This document shows, piece by piece, positions 1 through 8,197 of a stretch of DNA of 64,000 bases (positions within the stretch are counted from its first letter, which is position 1; each line of letters opens with the position of its first letter). The notes under the pieces are model-generated. The model had not been told where the DNA came from. It worked only from the letters and a program-made list of their open reading frames with translations, and searched no databases. The DNA lies in NCBI GenBank assembly GCA_951813285.1, contig OX638355.1, positions 3,367,136 to 3,431,135 on the forward strand, given 5' to 3'. Position numbers and translations under genes: made by a program. This stretch comes from Terriglobia bacterium. GTDB taxonomy: Bacteria; Acidobacteriota; Terriglobia; Versatilivoradales; Versatilivoraceae.

Positions 1-50
1 TCTTAGTGGATGTGTTAACCTAGACTTAACAGAAGCGTTCCAGGGGTCTT

Positions 51-1025
51 TTGGGGATGTCGGGTGGCCAGCATAGAGCGAGACTTTTTGGCCTGTGCGG
101 GACTGGCTATTCCAGTCGGGTCGGGTTGGTCGTCACCGGGTTGGTTGTGCTATGCCTGCACGGATCGCTGGCCCGGTCTCAAACGGATTCCTATCGGGAA
201 GCCCTGGAGAGGTTTAATCGCGGGGAGTACCTGCAAGCCTGGGTTGCCGCGCGCAAAGCAGTGGAGCAAGATGGGGAGAATGTCCACTACCGCCGGCTCT
301 ATGGCCTGATCCTGGCTGCCCTCAAGCAGTACACCGAAGCCGAGGAGAATCTGCGTCGGGCTGTATTGCTGGCGCCGGATCAGCCCGATTTTTACTACAA
401 CCTGGGGGTTGTGCTTTTTGACCAGCGCAAAGAAAAGCAAGCGCTGGAGCCCTTCAAACGCGCCCTCGAACTCGCTCCCAACCACCGGATGGCGCGCCTC
501 TATTTGGGGCGAACCTACCACAATCTGAGTCTGTACGACAAAGCCATCGAACAATACAGGCACATCGCCAGACAGGATGCCACCTTTTCGTGGACCAACT
601 ACTACCTGGCCAAAACCCGCTTGACATTGGGTGCTGAAGAAGAGGCTCTCCAGGGGTTCAAGGCCGAGGTCACTCTTTACCCCAGGAATGCATTGGCCCG
701 GGTGGAGTTGGCGGAACTCCTCATGAAAAAGGGTCAGTGGCAGGCCGCTCTGGAGCACTTGCGGTCGGCGGAAAGGACCGCGCCCAAGCTCTACCGTGTG
801 CACTACGGTCTGGCGAAGGGCTATCGCCACCTGGGCAACCTGGAGAGGGCCATTCACGCCGCCCGGGTTGCGGCCCAACTGGCTCCCAAGTTTGCCGATG
901 TGCACTACTTGATGGCTCAGCTCTATCAAGAGAAGAGCCAACCGGAAATGGCTCGTCAGGAGATGGAGACCTTCATTCGTTTAAGGCGGCTCTACCCCCA
1001 GGACTCCCCGCCGTTTGACAGATAG
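51..1025 (+). CDS. Secreted or membrane-anchored tetratricopeptide repeat protein
   Basis: A 324-residue protein with a hydrophobic segment near residues 24-42 (VGLVVTGLVVLCLHG) that reads as a signal peptide or anchor, followed by consecutive 34-residue TPR units from about residue 45 to 310. Typical TPR signatures are visible, such as YRRLYGLILAALKQYTEAEE and FYYNLGVVLFDQ. TPR arrays are protein-protein interaction scaffolds, so a periplasmic adaptor role is likely, but no partner can be named. The TTG at 51 has AGGGG four bases upstream; ATG at 57 is the alternative. A gap of about 165 bases separates it from the next gene. Confidence 0.8.
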   Translation: MGMSGGQHRARLFGLCGTGYSSRVGLVVTGLVVLCLHGSLARSQTDSYREALERFNRGEYLQAWVAARKAVEQDGENVHYRRLYGLILAALKQYTEAEENLRRAVLLAPDQPDFYYNLGVVLFDQRKEKQALEPFKRALELAPNHRMARLYLGRTYHNLSLYDKAIEQYRHIARQDATFSWTNYYLAKTRLTLGAEEEALQGFKAEVTLYPRNALARVELAELLMKKGQWQAALEHLRSAERTAPKLYRVHYGLAKGYRHLGNLERAIHAARVAAQLAPKFADVHYLMAQLYQEKSQPEMARQEMETFIRLRRLYPQDSPPFDR

Positions 1026-1190
1026 GACTCGGCTATCGCATGACGTTCCGGACAAGTGGGAGACGTTCTTCGGAACTGCGTCCGCCAGGGGGCTGCTTGG
1101 CCAATTGCTTGAGCGGTAAACAAGGGCGCGGGGGTATTGTCGGACCGGTCTTGCCTGGATAGGTGAACCGATGAAGCGCTGGAGGAAGTC

Positions 1191-3731
1191 ATGAAAGAAA
1201 GCTTACTGGCCAAGTGGGCTAGTCGCGGATCGGGTGTGCTTTGTCTTCTCTTGTGGTTTCAAGGGTTGGGGAGTCAAGCCGCCCTGGCTGCTCCGAAACT
1301 AGTGGTGGATGGCCAAGCCAAGGCATTGATTGTCGTGGAGGATCAGCGGGAAGGCTTGTATCGCTTGGCCGGAAAAGATCTCCAGAAATATATAGCGAAA
1401 TTGACAGGGGCGCAGCTTCCGATTGTGGGACCGACAGAGGTGAGCCGGCACCCAATCGATCGGCCACAGATTCTAATTGGAGGGCCGGAAGCCAATCCCC
1501 TGGTAAAAAGAGCTGTCGATTCGGGCCGGATGGACTGGGCGAAGCTCAAGCCGGAGGGATTCATCCTGAAAACGATGGAACTGGAAGGGAGACCGACATT
1601 GGTCATCGGAGCCGACGATGCGGCTGGAGTCCTCTATGGGACCTATGATTGGCTGGAGCTCCAGGGGATTGTCTTCCAACTCAACAGTGACATCATCCCC
1701 GCCAGAACAGATTCGCTGGTTCTGGTTCCTTTGAACGTGCGCCAGGAAAGCCCCTTTGCAAGGAGAGGCTACGGGATTGCGTCCTGCTTCGAGCACCGGG
1801 CCATCTGGTCCTACGCCGACCTGGTCAAGTTTATCGACCAAATGGCCAAATTGAAGTTCAACTATCTTATCTGGTTCTGGTTTCCTCAAGAACCCTACCT
1901 CCAATACAGCTACCGGGGGGAAAAGAAGCGCATGGGAGACGTTTCCTTCTGGGAAGGGGGCTACACACTGCCGCAGACGGATTTCGGAAGCTACCGGGCA
2001 GAAGACATGGAGGTGGGTCATAAGGTATTTGAAAAATTCGGCAAAGACTATATGGCGCCGGACGAGTGGCAAGGAGTCCGAGATCAGGATCAGGTTTTTG
2101 CTGCCGCCCGGCGCCTGCTGCAGCGAGTGATCCATCATGCCAAAAAGAGAAACGTCAGGGTATGGCTGGCCATTGAAAGCCTCAATGCCCTCCCTACGAA
2201 TCTGGCCCGCTTTTGCCGCCGGCCGCAGCGGGAACGGGGCACGAACCCACTTCCTTTCTCCCGCTATATGGCGACCTATGTGTGCCCGACCGATCCGACC
2301 GTCCATGAAATCAATGCCGTGAGGCTGAAAGCTCTGGCTGAGACCTACCCCGAGGCGGAAGGCTACATTATGTGGCTGCCGGAACTGTCGCCGATATGCG
2401 ACCATCCGGAAGACCGAGAGCTTATGAAGCGCGCCCAGCCCATGATCGCGGGTCTGCGGGAACGGCTGCAACCCTTTGCAGGCCAGGAGACGTTTACCGA
2501 GGAGTGGATGGACGAGTTCATTCGCTCGGGGGTTGGTTCGATCCACTTGATTGAAAAAATACTGGAAGCTGGCGATCAGATGTCCCGGCGGGTCAAAATT
2601 GGAGCCGGAGGCTGGTATTGGGGAAAGGCTTATCTATTGCAGGCCTTCGACGACTGGCTTCCGGAGGATGTGAGCTATTCGGTGGGGGGCAAAAGCATTT
2701 TTGCCCATTCGCCCATGGGGGCCTTTGGCGGCATGGGGGAAAGAGAACGAGTAGCGATCACCGAATTGGACTACGACACGGCAATGTTTGGATTGCAGTT
2801 TCACGTGCGGCTTTATGATCGCGAGCGTCTATTGGAGGGGGCTCGAGAAAATGGGGCGACCGGAGTCATCCCCTGGTTGAACCGGGGACCGCAAGAGACG
2901 GAATGGCTATCAAGGTATTTCTCGGAAGGCGCTTGGAATACCGGGCTGACGCCAGAGGAATTCTACCGCGGTTACGCCGGCAAGGTTTTTGGAGAATCGG
3001 CCCGCCAGGCCATGTTTCAGGCTTTTATGACGCTAGAAGAAAAAGAGTTCAATACCAGTGGGCCGAATACCGGAGGACCCAATAAGGACATGCCCTGTTG
3101 TGCGCCGACCAACGAGCTCCGCCTGGCCAAGCGGTTCGCCGCGCAACCCAATCCCTACGATGGTCCTGCCTTTGAGGGTTGGCGGGAATACATCCGATTG
3201 GCGCCCAGCACGATTCAGGCTTATTCCCGCGATATCCGTCTGCTCGAAAGCGCCTTGAGGTACATGGAAGCGGCCGCGGTGAGGGTGGCTCCCCGAGGCC
3301 GCCGACAACTTGAATATCTGCAGAACCGCACCGAAGCCTACGTTTGGCATCTCAAGGCATCCATAGAGGTGGTGGAGGGGTATCTCGAACTGGATCGGGC
3401 CTTCAAGATTGACCCACTGAAGGGGCGCGATGAATTCCTGCGACTGTTGGACGGCAGCTTGGCCCGATTTCAAAACGCAGGTGTTCTGGCACGGTACGCG
3501 GCGAGAAAGTGGACCGAGTTCGCTGACCACGTCTCCGATCTGGGAGGCCTCTATCGTATCAATCTTTTCATGGTCACAGGCACCGATCTAATTGCCCAGT
3601 TTGTCCAAAACATCGTCAACTTTCACCACGGGAAGCCCTACTTGAATCGAGTGGCCTGGGAAAAAGTGTTTTCACCCCTGCCGGTATCCGCCCTGGGGTT
3701 CAGGGTTTTCAAACATCCTGGCCAGGATTGA
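1191..3731 (+). CDS. Secreted GH67/GH20b-like glycoside hydrolase-type protein
   Basis: An 846-residue protein with an N-terminal signal peptide (hydrophobic stretch around residues 15-33, ending ALAA). The next ~130 residues look like the alpha/beta domain preceding the catalytic barrel of alpha-glucuronidases and beta-hexosaminidases, with LIVVEDQREGLYRLAGKDLQ and GADDAAGVLYGTYDWLE. A TIM-barrel-like part follows with FARRGYGIASCFEHR, LIWFWFPQEPY and VRVWLAIESLNALP. The closest families known to me are GH67-N/GH20b and DUF4838-type proteins, so a polysaccharide or amino-sugar role is inferred; the substrate is unknown. The start is supported by GGAGG just upstream of ATG 1191. The stop lies within a few bases of a decayed transporter fragment on the opposite strand. 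Confidence 0.75.
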   Translation: MKESLLAKWASRGSGVLCLLLWFQGLGSQAALAAPKLVVDGQAKALIVVEDQREGLYRLAGKDLQKYIAKLTGAQLPIVGPTEVSRHPIDRPQILIGGPEANPLVKRAVDSGRMDWAKLKPEGFILKTMELEGRPTLVIGADDAAGVLYGTYDWLELQGIVFQLNSDIIPARTDSLVLVPLNVRQESPFARRGYGIASCFEHRAIWSYADLVKFIDQMAKLKFNYLIWFWFPQEPYLQYSYRGEKKRMGDVSFWEGGYTLPQTDFGSYRAEDMEVGHKVFEKFGKDYMAPDEWQGVRDQDQVFAAARRLLQRVIHHAKKRNVRVWLAIESLNALPTNLARFCRRPQRERGTNPLPFSRYMATYVCPTDPTVHEINAVRLKALAETYPEAEGYIMWLPELSPICDHPEDRELMKRAQPMIAGLRERLQPFAGQETFTEEWMDEFIRSGVGSIHLIEKILEAGDQMSRRVKIGAGGWYWGKAYLLQAFDDWLPEDVSYSVGGKSIFAHSPMGAFGGMGERERVAITELDYDTAMFGLQFHVRLYDRERLLEGARENGATGVIPWLNRGPQETEWLSRYFSEGAWNTGLTPEEFYRGYAGKVFGESARQAMFQAFMTLEEKEFNTSGPNTGGPNKDMPCCAPTNELRLAKRFAAQPNPYDGPAFEGWREYIRLAPSTIQAYSRDIRLLESALRYMEAAAVRVAPRGRRQLEYLQNRTEAYVWHLKASIEVVEGYLELDRAFKIDPLKGRDEFLRLLDGSLARFQNAGVLARYAARKWTEFADHVSDLGGLYRINLFMVTGTDLIAQFVQNIVNFHHGKPYLNRVAWEKVFSPLPVSALGFRVFKHPGQD

Positions 3732-4459
3732 ACAGCGAATTCCGTATCAAAACAGGTCTCTTCCCCGTACCGGTCCATTCTCCGGTAACCGCTCCCCCAA
3801 AATTGGCCCCCAATATTCCCATGGCCGACATGATGGGCCAGCCGATCACCGCCCCCCAACGGCCCATTTGATTGCTGCCCATTCCGTAAAGATTGAGAGC
3901 CACGGGCCCCAGCAGTCCCATTATCAAACCCTAGAACCCGGTCAATGGAGCGGCCAGCCATCAGCCCCCAACTTTGCTTCTTTGAGATGAGATATAAAGT
4001 ACTATTCTGTTGGCTGTTATCAGCGGGATTTCGCGAGACCTGCAGGGGGCAGGGGAGAGGTCGGCCGTCGTGTTTCAAGAGATGCCCACGGGCGTGGAGT
4101 GGCTCTCGGAATACATGAATCCTGCATCCCGTAGCCGCCTCGGTGGCGCTCGCACTCAGCACGTAGTAACCCGACAGGGCATCCATCGGTAGGCCACTAA
4201 CCTCGTCCCGGACCGTAAAGCGCCCCCGCCGGACCTTTGTAGCCCCCATCCAGCTTCGGGCACAACAGATGCAGCAGAAGCGGTGGGACACCGCCCCAGC
4301 GTTACCCGCGGTCCATTCCACTGTGAAGATCGGTTGGATTGCGGTCCCATCCCAGTGGCAGCGATCTCGATAGGCACGGTTGAGATACGCCTGACTCAAC
4401 GCCGCCAAGCCACAGCCCACGAGGATCCCTAGCAGTAAAGCCTTGGTTGAGCGTCTCAA
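3638..4459 (-). CDS. NosL-like copper-binding accessory protein, 3' end probably rearranged
   Basis: Reading from a TTG at 4459 that overlaps the upstream gene's TGA (TTGA overlap), the protein has an N-terminal membrane segment (ALLLGILVGCGLAALSQAYL) followed by a NosL-like core: FCCICCARSW at residues 61-70, FTVRDEVSGLPMDALSGYYV, and TGCRIHVFREPLHARGHLLK. NosL proteins are membrane-tethered Cu(I) carriers for nitrous oxide reductase maturation, normally about 180 residues. The NosL-like part ends near residue 150 (about base 4010); the remaining codons run antisense-shifted across the RhaT remnant and the end of the GH67-like gene and are probably not original. It is the last gene of the ABC operon. 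Its role here is inferred, as no nosZ is visible. Confidence 0.6.
   Translation of the reverse strand: MRRSTKALLLGILVGCGLAALSQAYLNRAYRDRCHWDGTAIQPIFTVEWTAGNAGAVSHRFCCICCARSWMGATKVRRGRFTVRDEVSGLPMDALSGYYVLSASATEAATGCRIHVFREPLHARGHLLKHDGRPLPCPLQVSRNPADNSQQNSTLYLISKKQSWGLMAGRSIDRVLGFDNGTAGARGSQSLRNGQQSNGPLGGGDRLAHHVGHGNIGGQFWGSGYRRMDRYGEETCFDTEFAVQSWPGCLKTLNPRADTGRGENTFSQATRFK
3739..3927 (-). pseudogene. rhaT: C-terminal remnant of a RhaT-type L-rhamnose/proton symporter
   Basis: This frame encodes about 63 residues with the unmistakable C-terminal pattern of RhaT-family sugar transporters: GPVALNLYGMGSNQMGRWGA, VIGWPIMSAMGILGANF and GAVTGEWTGTGKRP. Full RhaT proteins have about 340 residues and ten membrane helices; nothing upstream continues the frame, which is closed by a TAG about five codons before the first conserved residue. 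The last helix is also missing. I read it as a leftover fragment, stranded between the 3' end of the GH67-like gene and the 3' end of the NosL-like gene. Confidence 0.7.
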
Positions 4460-5469
4460 GGGGCCAACACCCAATGGGTAGCTACCATTAGCAGGGCGAT
4501 CGTCAACACTGACGCGGAACCTTGCAGCAGAGCCGTTCGAACGGCCTGCGACGTTCCCTTTGGAAACAGGGAGAGCGCGCAGGCCCAAAGAGGTGCGATC
4601 CCACCGACAAGCGCCAGCAGGGCGATCAAGGCAAAATCCGGTGTGCGTGTCACCAGTTCGAAGGGACAGCGATGAAACGGCAGTCCGAGCAGGCGAGGTG
4701 AGAGCACCTCCGTAAGAGCTCCGTGGGCGACTTGCAGGAAGTAGAGGCCCAAGGCCGCCAGAGCAAGGAGGATCAAAGGCTCTGCTCTGGGAGCTGCCCA
4801 ACTCCGGAGCCAGTTTGGCAGTGCCCACCCGAGACCGGCAAGGATTCCTCCCAGGATAAACAGGCTGGCGAGGTTTGGCTGGAGTTGGGCAATGTCGCTG
4901 GACTCGACCGCTGGCAGACTCGAAGGGAGGAAAGGAGTCTCCCTTACGGTCGTACAGCAGCTCACAGCCACTCCTTCTCTCTTGGCAGCAGTGAAACGAA
5001 CGTCAGCTACGCAGTCGAAGGCGATGAGCAGTAGCAGGGGCACGGCCACGCCGGCCACTATGTTGCCAAGGGCCTGCCTTCGAGAGACCCAGTGGACAGC
5101 ATAGAAGCTCGCCCAGCCACCGCCCACAACCAGCACCGCGAGTCGGCTCCATTGGAGTTTCCCGCTTTCTTCAGGAGTTGCCGCGGCCACTCCGAACGGA
5201 CACATGGCACCCGGGATATGAGGAACATAGCTCTCCAGCAACCAGAAATAGCCAAGCCAGGAGAGCAGGCGAATCGCCAGCAAACAAGCCAGCATCGAGC
5301 TCAGCAACAGCAGAAAATTCATGGGCTGCTTCCGCCCTGGTCCGGAGGGGGTCTGCCGGCTGCCGGCGTGCCTGAAGATCGCCGTAAGGACCCCAAAACA
5401 GGCCAAGACCAGAAGCAGGCTGAGAACTGCCTGGCCCAGAAAGACGGCCGTGTTGAAATTCAGGATCAT
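4456..5469 (-). CDS. Polytopic membrane protein with paired Cys-Pro-Phe motifs, part of NosL/ABC operon
   Basis: A 337-residue protein with about eight hydrophobic segments. I place the start at ATG 5469, directly before MILNFNTAVFLGQAVLSLLL. Two loops between membrane segments contain repeated motifs, MCPFG around residue 90 and RCPFEL around 268, and a Cys-Cys pair sits at 171-172 (VSCCTTV). Paired cysteines in extracytoplasmic loops suit metal or redox chemistry, but this is inference and I do not recognise the family. It lies about 70 bases downstream of the ATPase gene and overlaps the NosL-like gene by 4 bases, so it is almost certainly co-expressed with them. Confidence 0.7.
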   Translation of the reverse strand: MILNFNTAVFLGQAVLSLLLVLACFGVLTAIFRHAGSRQTPSGPGRKQPMNFLLLLSSMLACLLAIRLLSWLGYFWLLESYVPHIPGAMCPFGVAAATPEESGKLQWSRLAVLVVGGGWASFYAVHWVSRRQALGNIVAGVAVPLLLLIAFDCVADVRFTAAKREGVAVSCCTTVRETPFLPSSLPAVESSDIAQLQPNLASLFILGGILAGLGWALPNWLRSWAAPRAEPLILLALAALGLYFLQVAHGALTEVLSPRLLGLPFHRCPFELVTRTPDFALIALLALVGGIAPLWACALSLFPKGTSQAVRTALLQGSASVLTIALLMVATHWVLAP

Positions 5470-5537
5470 TTGCCGCCTCGAGCACCGTTCATGGGAAACT
5501 CGTGAGTCGGGTCTCAAGTTCCTGCAGGGCCTTCACC

Positions 5538-6257
5538 TCATTCCTCCAAACAAATCGCCGAGGTTCCGGCGGAATCATTCCGATGCCACAGCGTTCCGTC
5601 GCGCAATTCGTAGATGTGGTCACACAGGGCCAGTAATGAAGCGTCATGAGTCGCCATAATCACGCATACGTCGCTTTCGAGCAATGCCTCGATCTGATTC
5701 AAAAGGAAGCGGGCGCTGGTGGTGTCGAGGTTGGAAGTGGGCTCATCGGCGAAAAGGAGATCCGGCGAGCCGATGACGGCACGGGTGTATGCCAGGCGTT
5801 GTTTTTCTCCTCCGCTCAGTTGGCGGACCGCACAATCCACCTGTCTTTCCATCCCGACAACTTCCAGGAGTTTGAGCGCTTGTTCCCGCAGCCGGTTCAG
5901 CGGGGTTGGACCAACCAGTTGACCGATGCACACGTTCAGCCATGTGGGGAGGTCTTCGAGGAGCTGAAAGTTCTGAAACACAAACCCAATCTTTTCTCGA
6001 CGCAACTCCGATCTGGCTCGGTCGGAGAGGTCATGGGTCGACGAACCGAAGAGTCGCAACGAACCGGAGGTAGGCAGATCAATCAGAGAAAGACAGCTCA
6101 ACAGCGTGGTTTTTCCAACCCCGGATGGACCGGTAAGGCCGATCGCTTGACCAGGTTGGGCTTTCAGCGTGATGCCGCGGAGGATTGAAAGAGGCGTAAG
6201 GCTCCGTCGGCCAAAGATTTTTGTCAGACCTGAAGCCTCCAGAACAGGATCGCTCAT
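5538..6257 (-). CDS. ABC transporter ATP-binding protein (LolD/MacB type)
   Basis: A 239-residue ATPase with all ABC motifs: Walker A GPSGVGKTT, Q-loop FVFQNFQLLED, signature LSGGEKQRLAYTRA, Walker B LLFADEPTSNLD and the switch His in MATHDASLL. Its length and the EPTSNLDT sequence match the LolD/MacB/FtsE class, which pairs with FtsX-like permeases rather than classic importers. The start ATG 6257 overlaps the permease stop by 4 bases (ATGA), a sign of translational coupling. Such transporters act as mechanotransmitters or move lipids and peptides; here the operon also contains a NosL-like protein, echoing NosF in nos clusters. Confidence 0.92.
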   Translation of the reverse strand: MSDPVLEASGLTKIFGRRSLTPLSILRGITLKAQPGQAIGLTGPSGVGKTTLLSCLSLIDLPTSGSLRLFGSSTHDLSDRARSELRREKIGFVFQNFQLLEDLPTWLNVCIGQLVGPTPLNRLREQALKLLEVVGMERQVDCAVRQLSGGEKQRLAYTRAVIGSPDLLFADEPTSNLDTTSARFLLNQIEALLESDVCVIMATHDASLLALCDHIYELRDGTLWHRNDSAGTSAICLEE

Positions 6258-7402
6258 TGAAGTGCCTCTGCGGCCGGGATCGACGCCGTCCGCCAACTGG
6301 AGAAGAGAGTCCCCGTCCAACTGACGATCAGGCAGACAAGCAAGCTCAGTCCCAAAGTTGAAATTTCGAATCGAGCAGGAATTTCGACGACCGGGAACCA
6401 CTCCAGTTCGGCAATGAAGAGGTTGGCCAACAGCGGTGCATTGAGCCAGCGCACCCAGACGAAGGCTGTCAGGAAAGACAGTCCGCAGGCCACCAGGCTG
6501 CAGAGCCAAGCCTCCAAAGTGACCAGCACCAGCACATGAGTGGTCGACCAACCCGTCACTTTCAAGAGCGCAATCTCCCGGCGGCGTTCCCTGGTTCCAA
6601 ACCCGCTGATGACCAGGACGGCGGGGATGGCCAAGGCTAGCGCCACAGCGTAGACTGCAGAAAAGATACCTCCGGTATAGGCATAGCCGCGGCTTACGTA
6701 TCGACGAACCAGATCCTTGGTTTGAACTCGCAGGTGGGCATCTGACCGTGCCAGGTGATCGGCTAAGCGGTTTGCCATCACTTCGTCTCGTGTTTGAATG
6801 AGAATGTCGGTAGCCAGACCGGTCATTCCCAACAGTTCCTGAGCCAGAGAAAAGGAAGTCCAGATGACGGAGGATTCCCACAGAGTACCGCTTTTGGAGG
6901 AGGTCCCCACCACCTTCAGCGTTCGGTCCATGGTTCTGGTTGACAGGATAAAGCTGCTTCCCACCTTGAGACCCAAGCGGTTGGCCAGGGTGGATCCCAT
7001 CACGACTTCACTGCTTGAATGTGCTCGGAAGAAGCGTCCCGACTGGAGGCCGCGTTCATCCTCCGTGGTAAGGGGATCAATGCCCAGCAACACGGCCCAG
7101 ATTTCCGGGGCGGGAGCTATCCGTGCGACAATGCGGGGACGAACCTCGACCACCGACATCGACTGACGAAACTCGTCCACATACTTGACTTCGATATTGG
7201 CATCCAGCCCGCCCTGGTCGCGGGTTACGTAGATGTCGGCGCCGGATTCGATGGAAGCTGCGGCCTCTCCGGAAATTCCTGCGCTGATGGCGGCAGCCGA
7301 AATGAAGAGGAACACCGGGCCGCCGATGCACAATATCAAAGCGAGTGCCCGCCCCGGGCTCTTGGCCAGGTTTAGGGCGGCCAGGAAAAGCAGCTTGGTC
7401 AC
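6254..7402 (-). CDS. FtsX/MacB-family ABC transporter permease
   Basis: About 382 residues with the MacB/FtsX layout: one N-terminal membrane helix (ALALILCIGGPVFLFISAAA), a large extracytoplasmic domain of about 210 residues with periplasmic-core features such as VMGSTLANRLGLKVGSSF, then three helices at the C terminus. I choose GTG 7402 because GGAG lies six bases upstream and the conserved part begins right after; an upstream GTG at 7447 would add 15 residues that lie inside a dispersed repeat. It is the partner of the overlapping ATPase gene. Confidence 0.85.
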   Translation of the reverse strand: MTKLLFLAALNLAKSPGRALALILCIGGPVFLFISAAAISAGISGEAAASIESGADIYVTRDQGGLDANIEVKYVDEFRQSMSVVEVRPRIVARIAPAPEIWAVLLGIDPLTTEDERGLQSGRFFRAHSSSEVVMGSTLANRLGLKVGSSFILSTRTMDRTLKVVGTSSKSGTLWESSVIWTSFSLAQELLGMTGLATDILIQTRDEVMANRLADHLARSDAHLRVQTKDLVRRYVSRGYAYTGGIFSAVYAVALALAIPAVLVISGFGTRERRREIALLKVTGWSTTHVLVLVTLEAWLCSLVACGLSFLTAFVWVRWLNAPLLANLFIAELEWFPVVEIPARFEISTLGLSLLVCLIVSWTGTLFSSWRTASIPAAEALQ

Positions 7403-7431
7403 CTTCGCTCCAGACTGAATTTCAGACTGTT

Positions 7432-7678
7432 GACCCGCATTTCTCACCGGGAGACGTGATCATGGCGCCGGATTTTTCCCTTCAGCCTTTGCTCGTGAGC
7501 GAAGAACGTGGCCGTCACTACGTGCAGGGGAGCATGTGCGCGCTGAGGGAGACAAGACAAGCCAGGGCGCGTCCAGCACCCTGTGTAACCCCAATCCGTC
7601 GCTATGGGGCCAGTAACCTATTTACCATAAGCTATTTATCATGACGTGCGAAGCGACCCGGTGAGAAATGCGGGTTAA
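7432..7678. repeat. Segment bounded by inverted copies of a GTGAGAAATGCGGGTTAA-type repeat
   Basis: The sequence CCCGGTGAGAAATGCGGGT occurs on the minus strand at 7432-7451 and on the plus strand at 7657-7678, so the two copies face each other across about 205 bases. A third copy stands alone at 47316-47339. The inner bases next to the copies are also related (CGGGAGACGTGATCATG against the complement of CATGACGTGCGAAGCGACCCG). The arrangement resembles a small non-autonomous inverted-repeat element, or a paired regulatory repeat. No open frame inside is convincing. Confidence 0.5.
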
Positions 7679-7979
7679 GGCCACCGGAGTTGCCACGGAT
7701 CGCCTTGGCCGCGGGGAAAAGAGAAACCGTGGTGCTGTGCCGGGGACAGAAATTTGGGAGAGCCGGAAGCGGGCGTTGCAGATTGGGGCAGTGCGGCTCG
7801 ATCCTGGGATCGAAAAGGAAAAAGCAAGAGGCGGGAACGAGGTGGGCTCCCAAGCCCAGACCGCCAAACTGTCTTTGGAGGTCGAGGCGTTGCGGCGAAA
7901 CGAGGTGAGACTCCACCAGGAAGCATATGGCTACCAGCAGCCATACGACACACAGCCCAAGCAGGAATCCCTTAACCAT
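7632..7979 (-). CDS. Possible small membrane-anchored protein upstream of the ABC operon
   Basis: From ATG 7979 the frame encodes 115 residues beginning with a clear membrane helix (MVKGFLLGLCVVWLLVAICF) and a short amphipathic segment with SPQRLDLQRQ. After about residue 45 the sequence is rich in Pro and His and reaches into the dispersed repeat at 7657-7678, so the natural C terminus may have been replaced. It runs in the same direction as the permease gene and could be the first operon member, but its coding nature is uncertain. If it is not a gene, 7448-8197 holds only the repeat pair and promoter DNA. Confidence 0.3.
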   Translation of the reverse strand: MVKGFLLGLCVVWLLVAICFLVESHLVSPQRLDLQRQFGGLGLGAHLVPASCFFLFDPRIEPHCPNLQRPLPALPNFCPRHSTTVSLFPAAKAIRGNSGGLNPHFSPGRFARHDK

Positions 7980-8197
7980 AGATCTCAGTGGTTGGATTGG
8001 CGCCTGCCAGCGGCGTTCAGAGAGATGCAGTATACCGTCTTGCCACTCGGCTGTTCCAGGGATTCTGCCTGCCTTCCTTTGAGTTCTTTTCGAGTTGTCA
8101 GGTTTGCCTGATCTCTGTATACTTGGGCTATCCAATGGACAAAGCAAGGCTTACACTTGGTAAGCAAGCGTTCGGCCCATCGACGGGAAAAAGGTCA

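Noticed and set aside
1026-1190. Possible small gene on the minus strand (992-1213)
   Set aside because: No ribosome site, no recognisable protein and it overlaps the ends of two real genes.
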